From: Solicoccozyma terricola
Lineage: Eukaryota > Basidiomycota > Tremellomycetes > Filobasidiales > Piskurozymaceae
Direction: 5' to 3'
Assembly (NCBI GenBank): GCA_001600875.1
Contig: BCLD01000004.1
Coordinates: 1-64,000 of the forward strand
Length of the DNA: 64,000 nt
Of the stretch, positions 10,509 to 22,177 are shown piece by piece; the first letter of the stretch is position 1, and each line of letters starts with the position of its first letter. Below the pieces are notes generated by a model, which saw only the letters and a program-made list of their open reading frames with translations, had not been told where the DNA came from and made no database searches. The translations under genes were made by a program, and so were the position numbers.

Positions 10509-13500
10509 CTACATGATGAAACTCTCCGGCGGACCTAGATAACTTTCCCCTCTCCCCGAAATCCCTCCCAAATCGATCATGACTCTTTCCACGACCACCC
10601 CAACTCCCATCCCCCAGACAACCAACCGATGCGCCCCCACACCCTTCCCGCCAAGTTTCAAACCAGCCTTCACAACCCTGATCTCTGCAGCAACGACGTC
10701 CTCCCAATCAGTGGGTAGCGAGCCCAACGGCGCGTCTGGTACTGGATAGATCGTTTGAATGTCCCCTCCGTCAAGTTGGAGTGCAAAGGCGAGCTTTTGA
10801 CCCAGAATGAAGTTGAGGGAGGGTCCAAGGTGGAGGATGATCTCGACGTTCTCAGCTTCAGTGGGTTTAGTGATCCAGAAGTCGTAGGCCAGTGAAGGCC
10901 CTTCGGTCGGTTTGAAAAGGTCAGAGGTGAGTGGGTAGACAGTCATTCCGGAAAGCGTCCTTCCATAACTTCCCAACGAAACTCTACGTCTTTAACCTTG
11001 CACGAAGTCGAGAGTTGATGATGCTCGGCTTCAAAAACGACATATCCATCTCCTTGGACCGCTCCGTGGAAGTCGGAGGGTGGCGGAGGGTAGTTGTTGA
11101 CCGGTAACGTGATGACCATCCTGGCTCCGTCCGATGAAGTGAATGTAGCGTGCCCCGTCGCTTTTTCAACGTCGGCTGGGAACTTTGACCAGTCGACAGT
11201 TAGCCAGACTTTGTAATCTGCCGAACCGTCGCCCTTGACCTTTTCTCCGCTCGAACTGATCTTCATCCACTCCACATCCCCCTGCACCTCGAAATTGACG
11301 TCCTCGAACCCTCCAGCACCCACATCTACCCACCTTCCCCTTGGATTACTCCACCGATCCAACTCCCAAAGCGTCGGGTCAGGTGCAGCATAGCCAAGTG
11401 GACAGTTGTATTTGTTGTCCCCGGGCCATGCACCCTTGCAATTCTCGACGGTGAACCGAGTATGGAGCCGGCCACGGTTGGTCAGGGACATTTGACGACG
11501 AGAGATGTGCGACGTCGGAGGAAGGGAGTTGCGGACGGGCGCTTGCCAGTATTGATAGCCTATGTGTGTTTGGGAAAGCATGCTGGGAGAAGGGGACGTC
11601 AGTCATAAAGGTTAACTGCGGCCCCGAGTGACTCACTAGTTCCACTTGCCACCCGCAAGGGCGTGAAACTTGTCCGTCAGCTCTGCGTCCCTCTCAAACT
11701 TGTCCAAGGCGTCCTGGGCAAAGAAATTGGTTGCCGTCCGACCTTGAGTGGCGTAGAGGTTGGATTTTGCCACTGACAAGGAAGAGACGCTTAGTATCCC
11801 CAGCGGATGATCAAAACGCAACTCACCTGACAGGTACATCCTATTCAGGTTTGCTTGGAGCTTGATAGGAGTTCTCACGAGTCCTTCAAAGGCAAGTTGA
11901 TATCGGTGAGGGAGGGTGGCGTAGACAGCTTCGGCTCGAGCCTCGAGGGATGTCCATTGCTCGACGACCATCTCAGCTCTGTCAGGCGGCGAGTCGAGAC
12001 CGATAGGCATCCCGATCAGCGGGTGGTAGTCGCGGGGGACTGAAGATAATCCTCCACTCACTCGTTGTAATTGACCAGGGAAAAGGTATGGTCATCGACC
12101 AATTCCGCCTTTCTCCTGGATGCGTAGATCTATTCCGCTCACGCAAGATTTAGCCAGGTGACTGTGTCCTGCGCATTCCCTAAGCCAAAACACTAACCGA
12201 ATATTTCCCCATCACGTCGGCAACCTCTTTCCTTGCCCCCTCATTCAGCCCGAACTTGTCACTCCATCCGTACAAGAACTCCTCCAGGCTACCTCGAGGC
12301 CACCTTTCGAAATCGTACGCCAGGTTCATAAAGTATTCGAGGGGCAGCTCGAGGAACTTGAGGTCACCGACGTTGAGAATCCATATCTGCGTCGTTTTGA
12401 AGGCTCGGGCGGTGTCTAGCTGCTGCCACACTTATGTAAAAAAAAAAGAGAGAGGGGAGGGGGGGGGGGGGGGGGGGGGGGATGTCAGCGAATCAGCTAG
12501 GTTGAGCGCAGGTACACGTACTTTTGGCAAGGGAGACGGTGTTGATCCACTTGTAATCTCTCGGATCTCCAACGTCTGTATGAAATGGCAGGTCAATGGG
12601 GGCCGGCGGACTGGATGACCGCCATTCGCTCACAATCGGCATGGTAGTAGACGCCTCCCCCAGCTGGATGATCCTTTCCTTCTGGCATCACCGCCATCAA
12701 ATTCCCCCAGTTGTCGTCTCCCAGAAGAGGCGTGACTACAGGAGGAAGATGGTGGTTAGTCAAAGTTCGAGGCGGTTGACAGGTTGACATACCTTCCGGA
12801 GGCACGTTGAGCTGTCAGGTGCAATTCAGTATGTCAGCTCATTGTAAAGAAATCCAAGAACACCTACCCCATTCGCAAAATAACCCATGACCTCTTTGTA
12901 CATTGCCCACATTTGAGGCACCTTGCCGAGGTCATTCGTCTTGAACACTTGCCGCAGGATTTGCTGCTGGTGAGCAGTGATGTCTACGGACCGGTGTTAG
13001 TAGATTCCTGATTCCTCGCTGAAACCATCACTCACTCTCCAATCTCTATCGCACGTGGGATCATGGTCAGCGCCTCCCACAAACCCCGTCAAGTGACCAC
13101 CTCACTCACTGCCACATTCGCACCTTCAAGAGGCAAATCACCATCGCCTCTCATACCAACCGTAAAGATCGCCCCATCCTCCAGCCCGCCCGCAACCTCC
13201 TTGGCCCTTTCTGCACCAAACGTCCAGAAATCGCTGAGGAACTCTCCATTCGTCTCGAAATTCCAATCCCCCTTGCCGGACCTTGTAAATTCTTTTTGGT
13301 TACGTGCCATAGGCTCGTGGTGAGACGTCCCGGTTACGATACCCATACGGGCTGCCAATTTGAGGTTTGGACCGGGAGTTGGAAGGGAAGGGATGCCCTT
13401 TTTGAGTCCATCGACCCCAAACATGCTGTCCCACACTGCCAGGGGAAAATGCATATCAGCACATGTCACCAATGCAGCCCCAAATACCTACTAGCAGGCC

Positions 13501-14246
13501 ACATGTAATTCCCCTTCAATCTCAACAGCAACTCGAAGAACTTTTCATACACCTCCACCTGAAACGGGGCATCCGCATCCTTACCAAACCTCTCCCTAGC
13601 CCAATTATGAAGAACTGGGTGCTCGTCGTTGATGAAGAATCCGCGGTATTTGACAGTCGGGGGGCCATGGGAAATTGCTGCCGATCGGGGAAAGGTGAGG
13701 TGGCTGTGAGGTGTTGGAGGTACGTCGGAGAAGTAGTGGAAAGGGGAGATTCCAAGGTGGGCGGACAGGGTGTAGAGGGCGTATATTGTACCTCGCTGGA
13801 GGGGGGTAGAATCGCACATGTCAGCTCGTGTGCGCCTTCGGGGACATCTACGAACTGACCTTGTCGGATCCAACAAGAAGCAGGGCCTCCTTCACACCCT
13901 CGAGAGGTCTCTCCCTCACCCCAATCTCAAAACTCTCCCACTGTCCGACCAAACTGTGGGAAACCGAGTCTGCAGTTCTGCCAAGCTGCTTCCCGAGCTG
14001 TCCATCGATTGTACACACCACCACAACGCCTGCAGCACCAGTCCCCTCCGTCAAGGAATCGAAATAGACCTCGGGCTTGATCCCAACGACCCTCAACACA
14101 TCGTCGGCAAACGTCCTCGCGGCAATATGCACTGATTCATGGTCTGTAGAGTCGAGGAGGATGGGCAGGGCTGAGGTGGTACTTGCGAATGTGAGTCCCG
14201 TGGGAGAGGCATCGAAGAGAAGTGGGTTGGAGAAGGCGAGCGACAT
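10509..14246 (-). CDS. Xylan alpha-1,2-glucuronidase, GH115
   Basis: GH115 enzymes remove (4-O-methyl-)glucuronic acid from xylan. Family motifs are seen in order: an N-terminal domain from MSLAFSNPLLFDA; VKYRGFFINDEHPVLHNWA (about 13630); LLRLKGNYMWPAS (about 13520); GIVTGTSHHEPMARNQ (about 13330); FTVGMRGDGDLPLEG (about 13150); a helical region with LPLEYFMNLAYDFERWP (about 12330); and a C-terminal beta-rich domain ending near 10509. It is broken by many short introns, one of which holds a run of about 20 G (12462-12481). No signal peptide is visible at the chosen Met, so it is either intracellular or its true first exon is missed. It is divergent from an MFS sugar transporter. Confidence 0.9.
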
Positions 14247-14665
14247 GTTGAGGGCCGTGGTACTGGTAGGGTGGTCAATCCAACGGGCGTTGATGGATGA
14301 AGTGGTTGTCGAAAGTCAAAACGTACGAAAGAAGACGGGGTCCGGGGCACCTGGTCCGAGATGGACCGGGATTTCATATTATCTGATTGCTCGGTAAGTT
14401 CACGGTCGATACGGGGAATGTGGTCCCTCTGCCGAGGTTGTTTGTAGCACAAAGCTGATATGCCGAACTGAAACTGCGGAGCACTCCACCCTCCGGGGTT
14501 GAATAAAGGTACGGGGCATCCTCGTCAGGTGACTAACCCGGGCCGCTTTAGCGGGCAACATATAGCACTTCATCTCACTCATTGGAATCCAGCTCCATCA
14601 TCGGAACGGCCGCACCGTCTAAAGAACCTCCATCATGATCGTAAGGTACTACACATACTCTCCAT

Positions 14666-14688
14666 TCAAAGCTCCGAAGTTTGAGCGA
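14666..14688. promoter_or_regulatory. 23-nt direct repeat element, copy 1
   Basis: The core TCAAAGCTCCGAA followed by TTGAGCGA recurs at 14763 with 21 of 23 bases identical. The TCAAA/TTTGA ends give it partial dyad symmetry, as in a transcription-factor site. A role in regulating the flanking genes is inferred. Confidence 0.5.
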
Positions 14689-14762
14689 CGTGTGGAGATG
14701 GAGATGGAGACTGTGGAGACCTACTGAGACCCTCGCATGGATGGTAGGCCACTTTACTCATG

Positions 14763-14785
14763 TCAAAGCTCCGAAACTTGAGCGA
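14763..14785. promoter_or_regulatory. 23-nt direct repeat element, copy 2
   Basis: Second copy of the element at 14666, in the same orientation, 97 bp downstream. It differs only at two central bases. Confidence 0.5.
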
Positions 14786-14954
14786 ATACGTACATGTTGG
14801 GATAAGCAGACTGCGGGGGGCTGCCCTAGGCTGGGTCGGTTAATCGGATGTCGTGACGCTATCACATATATAGCCAAGACCCCGTGGGCCCCCAAACTCT
14901 TCCCGCCACCCGCCTCCCTACGTCCTCAACCATACGTTGTTCTACTTTCATACC

Positions 14955-17302
14955 ATGGCACTGATGGAACATATCGGACTAACCCAAGCTCAAGCGGATA
15001 TAACTTCCAGCGTTGACCCCGTGCTCCTCGCCGCTGGATTTGAACTTCTTCTGCAAGAGAAAAAGGTGCACTTTAGGACTGCGATACGTCAGCACTGGAG
15101 GGCTGTACTCATCAGTTGCGTGTTGTCGCTGGCCCTGGTCATGGATGGATACGATGGGGCGATTGTGAGTGTCGTGGCGCGGAGTGGGGCGGAGTGATCC
15201 TAACATCTCTCGGTTCTAGATCAACTCCTTTTACGGCCTCCCTTCTTTCGTCGACAAATTCGGCTCCGATATCAAGGGTAAGCGCGGTATCCCCGCCAAC
15301 TGGCAAACCGCTCTGTCGAACATCGGTCTCCCCGGAGGTTTCCTCGGTCTAGCCATCACTGGGTACAGTCAAGAACGATATGGCTCTCGCAAGACCTATA
15401 TGGGAGGCATGATCGCAACCATCTGTGTCGTGTTCCTGTTCGTATTTTGTCAGAGTTTGGAGATGTTGTTGGCTGCCGAGGCTTTGGCGGCTTGTTGTTG
15501 GGCTATCTTCAGTAGGTGTAGGGCGGTGTTGCATGGGAGAGCGAGAGTTGATCGCCGCACATTGCAGATACCCTGACTGCCACGTATGCCGTCGAGATCT
15601 GCCCTATCCACTTGAGAGGTTATGCAACTAGTTTCATCTCCATGGCTTGGGGTATGGGATCTTTCATCGCTGCGGGAGGTGCGTGTTATCTCAGACTCAT
15701 TCGGCGTGCTTGCTGATCCCCACACGGACTTTGCAGTCGAACGAGCCGCTCTCGTTATTGATGGCAACTGGGGCTGGAGGATGCCATATGCTGTCCAATG
15801 GGTTTGGCCTGTGCCTTTACTGGTAGCAGCTTACTTTGCTCCAGAGAGTGAGTGCGTTGATTTTACGCCCTGGGGTGGCTCCTGACCCCCCCCCCCCCCC
15901 CCCCCCCCCCCCAACAAAGGTCCTTGGTGGCTAGTCCGAAAGGGACGTTTCGATGAGGCACGCACAACGCTCACCCGCATCGCAGAACCTGGATACTGGG
16001 ACAAACGAGAAATAGACGCTTACATCGCCGTTATTCAACACACTGACGACCTCGAGAGGGCTGAAGCCAAGACTGGAAGTTACTGGGAGCTGTTCAAGGG
16101 TACCAATCTGCGCAGGACTGAGATTGTGCGTATGTGTCAATGTTCAGGTGGCTCGCCATCTGATGTCGTGGGCATTGCAGGGTCTAGGTGCTTGGGCGAT
16201 TCAAGTCTGGTCTGGGACGGCAATGACTGCTTATGCTGTGGAATTGTAAGTGGGTCGTCGTTCAAAAGGTCCTTGTCAGCCGCTGAAAGTGGTTGAACAT
16301 CAGCTTCGAGGCCGCTGGGTTGAGTACTACCGCCGCTTTCGATTTAAACCTTGTTGTGACCGCAATGAATCTGGTCGGATGTTTAATGTATGTACCCGAG
16401 ACCTCTTTTTTGCTGTCATCCCCTGACATTTAGACGTCCACCAAAGCGCGTTTGGCTTGATTACTCGGTTCGGTCGACGACCCCTCATCCTCATCGGTCT
16501 CGCAATCCTCGGCCTCTGCTTGCTTCTCATCGGTGTGCTTGGTTCAGTCCCAGGCAACAACATTCACATCTTGAGTGCCGTTGGGGCATTCATGGTCTGC
16601 ATCAACCTGTTCTACCACGCCACAATCGGGCCCCTTAGTGAGTCCGTACTGCTGTGATCGGAGTTGCGCGCTGTAACCATCTTGTCGCTCAGCATACACG
16701 ATCGCCGCCGAGATCCCGGCTTCCCGATTGAGAGCTAGAACTGTGGCCTCGGGAAGGGCGTTCTACCAGATCAACTATGCCGTCACCAATCAACTGTCCC
16801 CGAGGATGGTCTCCGCGACCGGTGCGTTTCCGTCTTCCTCCACGCTTCCGCACAAGACTGACGGCTTTTGCTCGATCAGCTTGGAATTGGAAGATGAAGA
16901 CTGCATTCTTCTGGCTAGGAGGTAACCTTACGGCATTGATTTGGACATACTTCCGTCTACGTTAGTGGTGGGAGGTCTTTTGCCTACCTGTTTCTGACTT
17001 GCGTTCGTCCTCAGCGGAAACGCGTGGAGTATCATTCGCAGAGATGGAGTTGCTCTTTGCTAATCGAGTGCCTGCGAGGAAGTGGAAGAAGGTCATCATC
17101 CATGGTATGTTTCTGCGTGATGCCTTCTCAGACACCGGGCTGATATCCTTCGGACTCGCCAGACCAAGCGGTTGGAGAAGACTTCAAATTCGGAGTGGCG
17201 GATGGTGACATCAGAGCCGAGATAGGACAAGAGGAGGATCGAGAGAAGAAGGCCGGACTAGTGGAACATGTGGAGGAGGTTCCCGTTGCTAGTCTAAACT
17301 AG
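14955..17302 (+). CDS. MFS sugar transporter, alpha-glucoside/maltose permease type
   Basis: Sugar:proton symporter of the plasma membrane. The start MALMEHIGLT follows a TATA box. Seen in order: a first helix with SLALVMDGYDGAI, GYSQERYGSRK in loop 2-3, WAIFNTLTATYAVEICPIHLRGYAT, the PESPWWLVRKGRFDEA motif, a loop 8-9 FGRRPLILIGLAILGL, and TAFFWLGGNLTALIWTYFRLPETRGVSFAEME near the C-terminus, all typical of fungal hexose/maltose permeases. About eight short introns are needed; one (15884-15912) is mainly a C homopolymer. The head-to-head arrangement with GH115 suggests uptake of sugars or oligosaccharides released from hemicellulose, though the substrate cannot be read from sequence. Confidence 0.88.
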
Positions 17303-17542
17303 ACGGTTATGGAAGGTGGAAGGGAGATGTCTGCTTTGTATACGGAGATGCGTGTGTGGATTGTGTGGTCGAGATTCTTATGGAGATATTGTTCTAAACG
17401 CGTGCTGCTCGACCTACACTTTGACGAGGGCGCTAGGGCGATCCGAGTCAATGAGCGCTGTCTGCCACTGGTCCAGTCGGGCCTGCTGCTCCAGGTCACC
17501 CAGGTCACACCCGGCGTTGGATCGCCTCCTCGGCGTTCTCAA

Positions 17543-17652
17543 CCCCCCCCCCCNNNNNNNNNNNNNNNNNNNNNNNNNNNNNNNNNNNNNNNNNNNNNNN
17601 NNNNNNNNNNNNNNNNNNNNNNNNNNNNNNNCCCCCCCCCCCCCCCCCCCCC
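17543..17652. other. Assembly gap of 78 N flanked by poly-C
   Basis: Ns occupy 17554-17631, with uninterrupted C on both sides. This is a sequencing failure at a long C homopolymer; the true length is unknown. Confidence 0.95.
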
Positions 17653-17727
17653 GCGGCTGAAGCCCGGTGCTCCCCTAGATCTGCAAGTTCACAAGGACTG
17701 TTGACCATTCAACTTTACATCTTCACC

Positions 17728-18673
17728 ATGTCAGACTCAGCCACCCTCTCCCCATACCCCCAGATCCTTGCGGTCGGAGATTCTATTGTCAGAAGAGCGG
17801 CCGCACCCGGTGGTTACGTCGCACGACTGGCGGAAGAGGTGGGTGTCTTTGGATACCTTTCTCGACTTCGAGCTAACGGCCTGTTTACCAGTACGCTGGA
17901 AAGTTTGATGTGCTGAATCGAGGCTGTGGAGGGTAGTAAGTGGGCGCTCTTTCCACCGAAAGAGAACGAATCACATATCCGTTTGGGACAGCAACTCCAG
18001 GCAGCTCGTGGAGAAAGTGATGCGGGACAACTTGTACCTGCAGTCGTATGCAGGGACGACCGTGAAGCTGATAATTCTTCATGTCGGTACCAACGATGCG
18101 TAAGTCATTTGCGGCCTCAACGGATCATGCTGCGCGCTGAAAGATGATCTCAGTTGCGCGGAAGGCCCTCATGCCAAGAGCTGTTCCGTCAATGCCTCCT
18201 TGCTGACACCTTCGTCGCAGATTCCGCTCTTGGAATACCGTGCAAACCTGCAGACACTCATTGAACATTTCAAACACGCCCACCCATCTGCTGCCCTCAT
18301 CGTAATATCCCCCTCGACCTGCGATCCGTCAAAGCTTGTTCCTACGCCCGAAGACCTACACGTCTTTGCCCGCGCATGCTTGGAGGCGGCGGAATCAGCA
18401 GGTGTCTTCTCGATTGATGCCTGGACGCCGATCACAGAGGCCCTGCAAAGAGGAGACAAGGATATCTTTACCGACGGTTTGCATTTGGGAGCACGGGGAT
18501 ATGCTGTGAGTCAGGTGGTAGACAGGGCATTCCGTGAGCTAAACCATGCGCATTAGTATCTCACGGACGCGATCTTGGGATTGATAAGGACCAAACTCCC
18601 TCAATTGAATGCCGAGACACTACCGTTCTCGTTCGAAGAGTGGGAGGTTTATCAGGCGGACGTACAAGCTTGA
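17728..18673 (+). CDS. GDSL/SGNH esterase, isoamyl-acetate hydrolase type
   Basis: Resembles the Iah1 group of SGNH hydrolases, which cleave short-chain esters. Block I is ILAVGDSIVRR with the nucleophile Ser near residue 19. A Gly block is seen at NRGCGGYNSRWAL, an Asn block at LHVGTNDA, and the catalytic Asp/His pair at DGLHLGARGY. Exons are separated by short introns (first donor about 17838; second acceptor about 18220). The tail after the His block, TKLPQLNAETLPF, matches the usual end of the family. No signal peptide is seen, so it is probably cytosolic. It starts about 75 bp after the assembly gap, so its promoter is partly in unresolved sequence. Confidence 0.78.
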
Positions 18674-19137
18674 TGATCGTGCATAGCTCCCGAGTCTAGA
18701 TGGTAGGACAGAGCGTTGATGGCATATTTAATGGCAAAATCTTGGTGGTTCGATGCCATCCAAAACCATCTACAAACGGGCTGCCACGCATACCGGTGCC
18801 GAGAGTGCGATCTCGCGTTATGTTTACTGATATGAATGCCGATCGCCGCTTCCAATTTCACGTCGAGTGTCATCACCTCCACCAGATCTCGAATTTGTAG
18901 ATGACTCACGCTAGACGACATGACTAAGGTGCGGAAGCCCAAACAACAGTAGCCTAGGCACTTCTCATCCGCGTCGCCGCCACTGCCTCTTACGCCATTT
19001 CGCCGGACTCGCCCAGAAAGGCCAACGTGGTTTATGTCGTTTTCTTGCGTCCCGTGCCTGTAGCCCAGTATCTAGACCAGGAAGCTGATCAGGGTGAACA
19101 TTGACCTACCTATCAAGGCTTTCACCTCTGCAACAGG
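18674..19137. other. Intergenic, no gene seen
   Basis: About 460 bp between two plus-strand genes. Presumably it holds the terminator of the esterase and the promoter of the flavoprotein; no clear motif is seen. Confidence 0.4.
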
Positions 19138-20968
19138 ATGTCTTTGACCATGAACGTACCGTTCTCCAAGGGCGAGAAGCAAATGCATCGCCTACTTGGT
19201 GGGCAATCCGACTGGAATCCAGCCATGGCAACGCTGACACCTCAAGCGGTGACGATGCTAGAGAAAGCTCCCCTTCTGGCTATCGGTACATTAGACTCGC
19301 AAGCAAGGCCTTGGACTACTATCCTGGGAGGTAGACCGGGTTTTGCACAAAGTTTGGGCAAGCGGAGAATGATTGGCGTGGAAACGGCAGTGGAGTCAGA
19401 GTATGATCCTGTCATCCTCGCTCTCGCAGGTGAACATGGAGACAAGGGCAAGATGTTTGCGGGATTGACCATCGATTTAGTGACTAGGAAGAGGGTGAAG
19501 ATAGCGGGTCGCGCTATCAGCATGAGATTGCTAAACCAAGACACGACGGGGGTTCTACGAGTGGCGCAGTTTCGATTTAGGATCGATGAAAGTTTGGGTG
19601 AGTGCCTAGTCACACAGACGTTACCCCGAGCGGCGGCTCTCTGACGGAGTTCACTCTCCAGGCAACTGTCCCAAGTACATCAATAGCAAAGAGGTGTTTC
19701 CAATGACCTCCAAGGCCAGCCTCATCTCTGAATCGTCACGGCTGACTCCTGAGGCGCTTGACCTGCTCAATCACTCGGACCTCTTCTTCCTCTCCACCTC
19801 CAACGGGGACACGGACATGGACACCAACAATCGTGGCGGCCCTCCGGGTTTTGTAAGGGTATACTCGAATGATGACAGCGGTGCGGAGATTGTTTGGCCA
19901 GAGTATAGCGGGAATAAGCTGTATGCGACGTTGGGCAACCTTCAACTCACACCACGAGCAGGTCTGGTCTTTCCCAACTTTGAAACGGGGGATGTACTCT
20001 ATTTGACGGGAACAACGCAGGTACTCATCGGTCGCGAGGCGGCTAACGTCATTCCCCGGTCAAACCTTGCAGTCAGGCTCAAAGTGAACGCTGCTAGGTT
20101 TGTAAAAGCAGGCCTGGTATTTCGTGGTGTGCCAACGGAATCTTCGCCTTACACGCCCGACCTTCGTCTGCTGGCTTCCGAGGGAAACATCCGGGCGTCA
20201 TTGCTGCAGTCCGTCACCGCGGAGCTGGTCGCCAGGCAGACCATCACCCGGACAATAACTCGGTACCGCTATAGACTGAACAAGCCTGCGTCCATCAAGC
20301 CCGGTCAATGGGTGGCACTTGATTTCTCGTCACACCTTGACCAGGGCTACAGCCACATGAGGGACGATGACCCGAGGAGCCTCAACGACGATTATATTCG
20401 CACGTTCACAGTGTCTTCACAGCCATCTGGCGACTTGGAGCACGAGTTCGAAGTGACGGTGAGGAGGTCAGGTGGGCCGGTAACTGCGTTCATGGCGACC
20501 GCCCCTCGAACAAAACGGCATGTCTCTGTGCGTGGATTCGGTGGGGACTTTTCAATTGCACCGACTCCTGGCGACGATTTACTGCCGTTTGTGGCCGGCG
20601 GAGTAGGAATTACTCCTGTTCTGGGACAGCTACAAACACTGGATCTCACCAGATTCTACCTGTTCTGGACCATCCGATTCGAAGATCTTGACCTTGTGGT
20701 GAACACCATCGAAGGATGCCCTGGTCTTGCTCCCCGGATGCGACTCTACCTGACTCACACACCCTCAATACTCGATACGGCGCAAAAGGCCAAGCTAGAC
20801 AACGTCTCACGCACCGTCATCGACGTTCAGACCAGACGGCTAGCCGCATCTGACCTGAGGGCGATCTCTGCGGACAAATGGTACCTTTGTGCCAGCAAGG
20901 AGCTGAGGGCCGCGATACTGAACTGGCTGGAAGGGAAGACTGTGGTGTACGAGAGTTTTGAATATTGA
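19138..20968 (+). CDS. PNPOx-like / ferredoxin-reductase-like fusion flavoprotein
   Basis: Two exons with one 64-nt intron (19598-19661, GTGAGT donor) give about 590 residues. The N-terminal half has two stretches of the pyridoxamine-phosphate-oxidase-like flavin-binding split barrel: MLEKAPLLAIGTLDSQARPW, then LLNHSDLFFLSTSN and GNKLYATLGNLQLTPRAGLVFPNFETGDVLYLTG. The C-terminal half is a ferredoxin-reductase-type FAD/NAD(P)H module: RTFTVSS for FAD, FVAGGVGITPVLG for nucleotide, and a terminal Tyr/Phe-rich VYESFEY. It ends where many relatives continue into a 2Fe-2S domain. This architecture fits an NAD(P)H-dependent flavin or small-molecule reductase; the substrate is unknown. Confidence 0.75.
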
Positions 20969-22177
20969 GCTGAGGAAACAATGGTCAACGTCAATCAGGT
21001 GACAGCTTGAGATTCGGAAGGGATCGGCACATAAAGTGGCTTGGTGATTCTCGCGTCGATCGATATGAATCGGCAGCTTGACTGCTACTGGGTCTCACAG
21101 GGCTCGGCAATCTCGCTCCAAGGATTAGAACATTGTAAAACGTAGAAGCCATACGCAAAAGGCGACAACGAGAGGAGACGGTGAGGAAAAAAAAACACAA
21201 AGCACAGAACATGAAAGGTGATTTTCCAGTGGTGTCGAGGTGTAAGGATACGAGTTACGACACGCCGGATCATCCTTGATCTTACAAGACCAGCGTGATC
21301 TTATACGAGCAAGCCAGTATCCGACTTACTCTCTTCTTACGCCAGACGTTCCCTTGTCGACATACGACATTCCTCTATTGTTCTCTCACTCACTTCATGT
21401 ATAAATAGGAAGAGTTGGCTCGTCTGTTAGTCCTCTTACTTCCCTTTTACTCACCCTGTAATAAACTCAGTTCTAAGGAGTATATCAATATCACTTGAAC
21501 CGTCTACACGAACACGTTAGCGACAAGCGACTTCACAAGGACTAGCTACCCTCATCACTACATCATCCTATCTACACTTATCGACGAAGAGAGGCATTCA
21601 GGCAAGGTCTGAATACATAAGCGCTGATCCCGAAAGAACTCATCGCAGTCCTCTTGATCGGAAGACGCTAACGGATTCCTTAAGCGTCATCATATCAAGA
21701 ACGACCCGCACCCGACACGAGGCAATCAAACAACCGATGGAGAGTTTGCACAAACATGCCATTCCACGTCATCGGAAGGCAGGATGGTGACAGGCAATCG
21801 GGGGCAGCTTTTAAAGGAGTCCGCTGGGTATGATGAGAGAAAAGTTCGGATTCAAGCTGAAGCTGGGGGGAATAAGGGAACGAAGGAATGAAGGAAAGAG
21901 CCAAGCATATGGCGATCTGAGAATAAACGGATCAATAACGAGTCGTGTCCGCAGCGATAGGAGAACGGAATCTCCGTGACAAGCATGGCAGGTGACTGAT
22001 GCTCGAAGGGTGCGGCAGCCAGTAGGCAAACGTTCGTTTGTCCGTCCCCGGCGATATCTCCGTCTTGTAGCATTTCCACTTCCTTCTCATCCGGGCTATA
22101 AAAGAGGACTACACTGCAGACGATTGCTTGCTGTCCCTTGCTCCATCCTCACCATCAATCACTGTAACATCCCTCGA
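20969..22177. other. Intergenic region with possible LTR and TATA box
   Basis: A 1.2-kb region without a supported gene. It contains a possible solo LTR (separate entry) and, at 22097-22104, a TATAAAAG about 80 bp before the start of the next gene. Confidence 0.5.
21241..21508 (+). mobile_element. Possible solo LTR
   Basis: The segment TGTAAGGATACG...CCGTCTACA (about 268 bp) has TG/CA ends. It contains a promoter-like TATAAATAGG (about 21400) followed about 60 bp later by AATAAA, the order expected of an LTR (U3, R, U5). No target-site duplication or internal retrotransposon sequence is seen, so it could be just a promoter region. Confidence 0.35.

Larger units (their letters stand above)
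14247..14954. promoter_or_regulatory. Divergent promoter, GH115 gene and sugar transporter
   Basis: A 0.7-kb region between head-to-head genes. It contains a TATATA at 14867-14872, about 85 bp before the transporter ATG, and two copies of a 23-nt element listed separately. No coding sequence is recognised. Confidence 0.6.

Noticed and set aside
17309..17708. Open frames spanning the N gap
   Set aside because: They depend on translating N and poly-C as residues, so they are artefacts.
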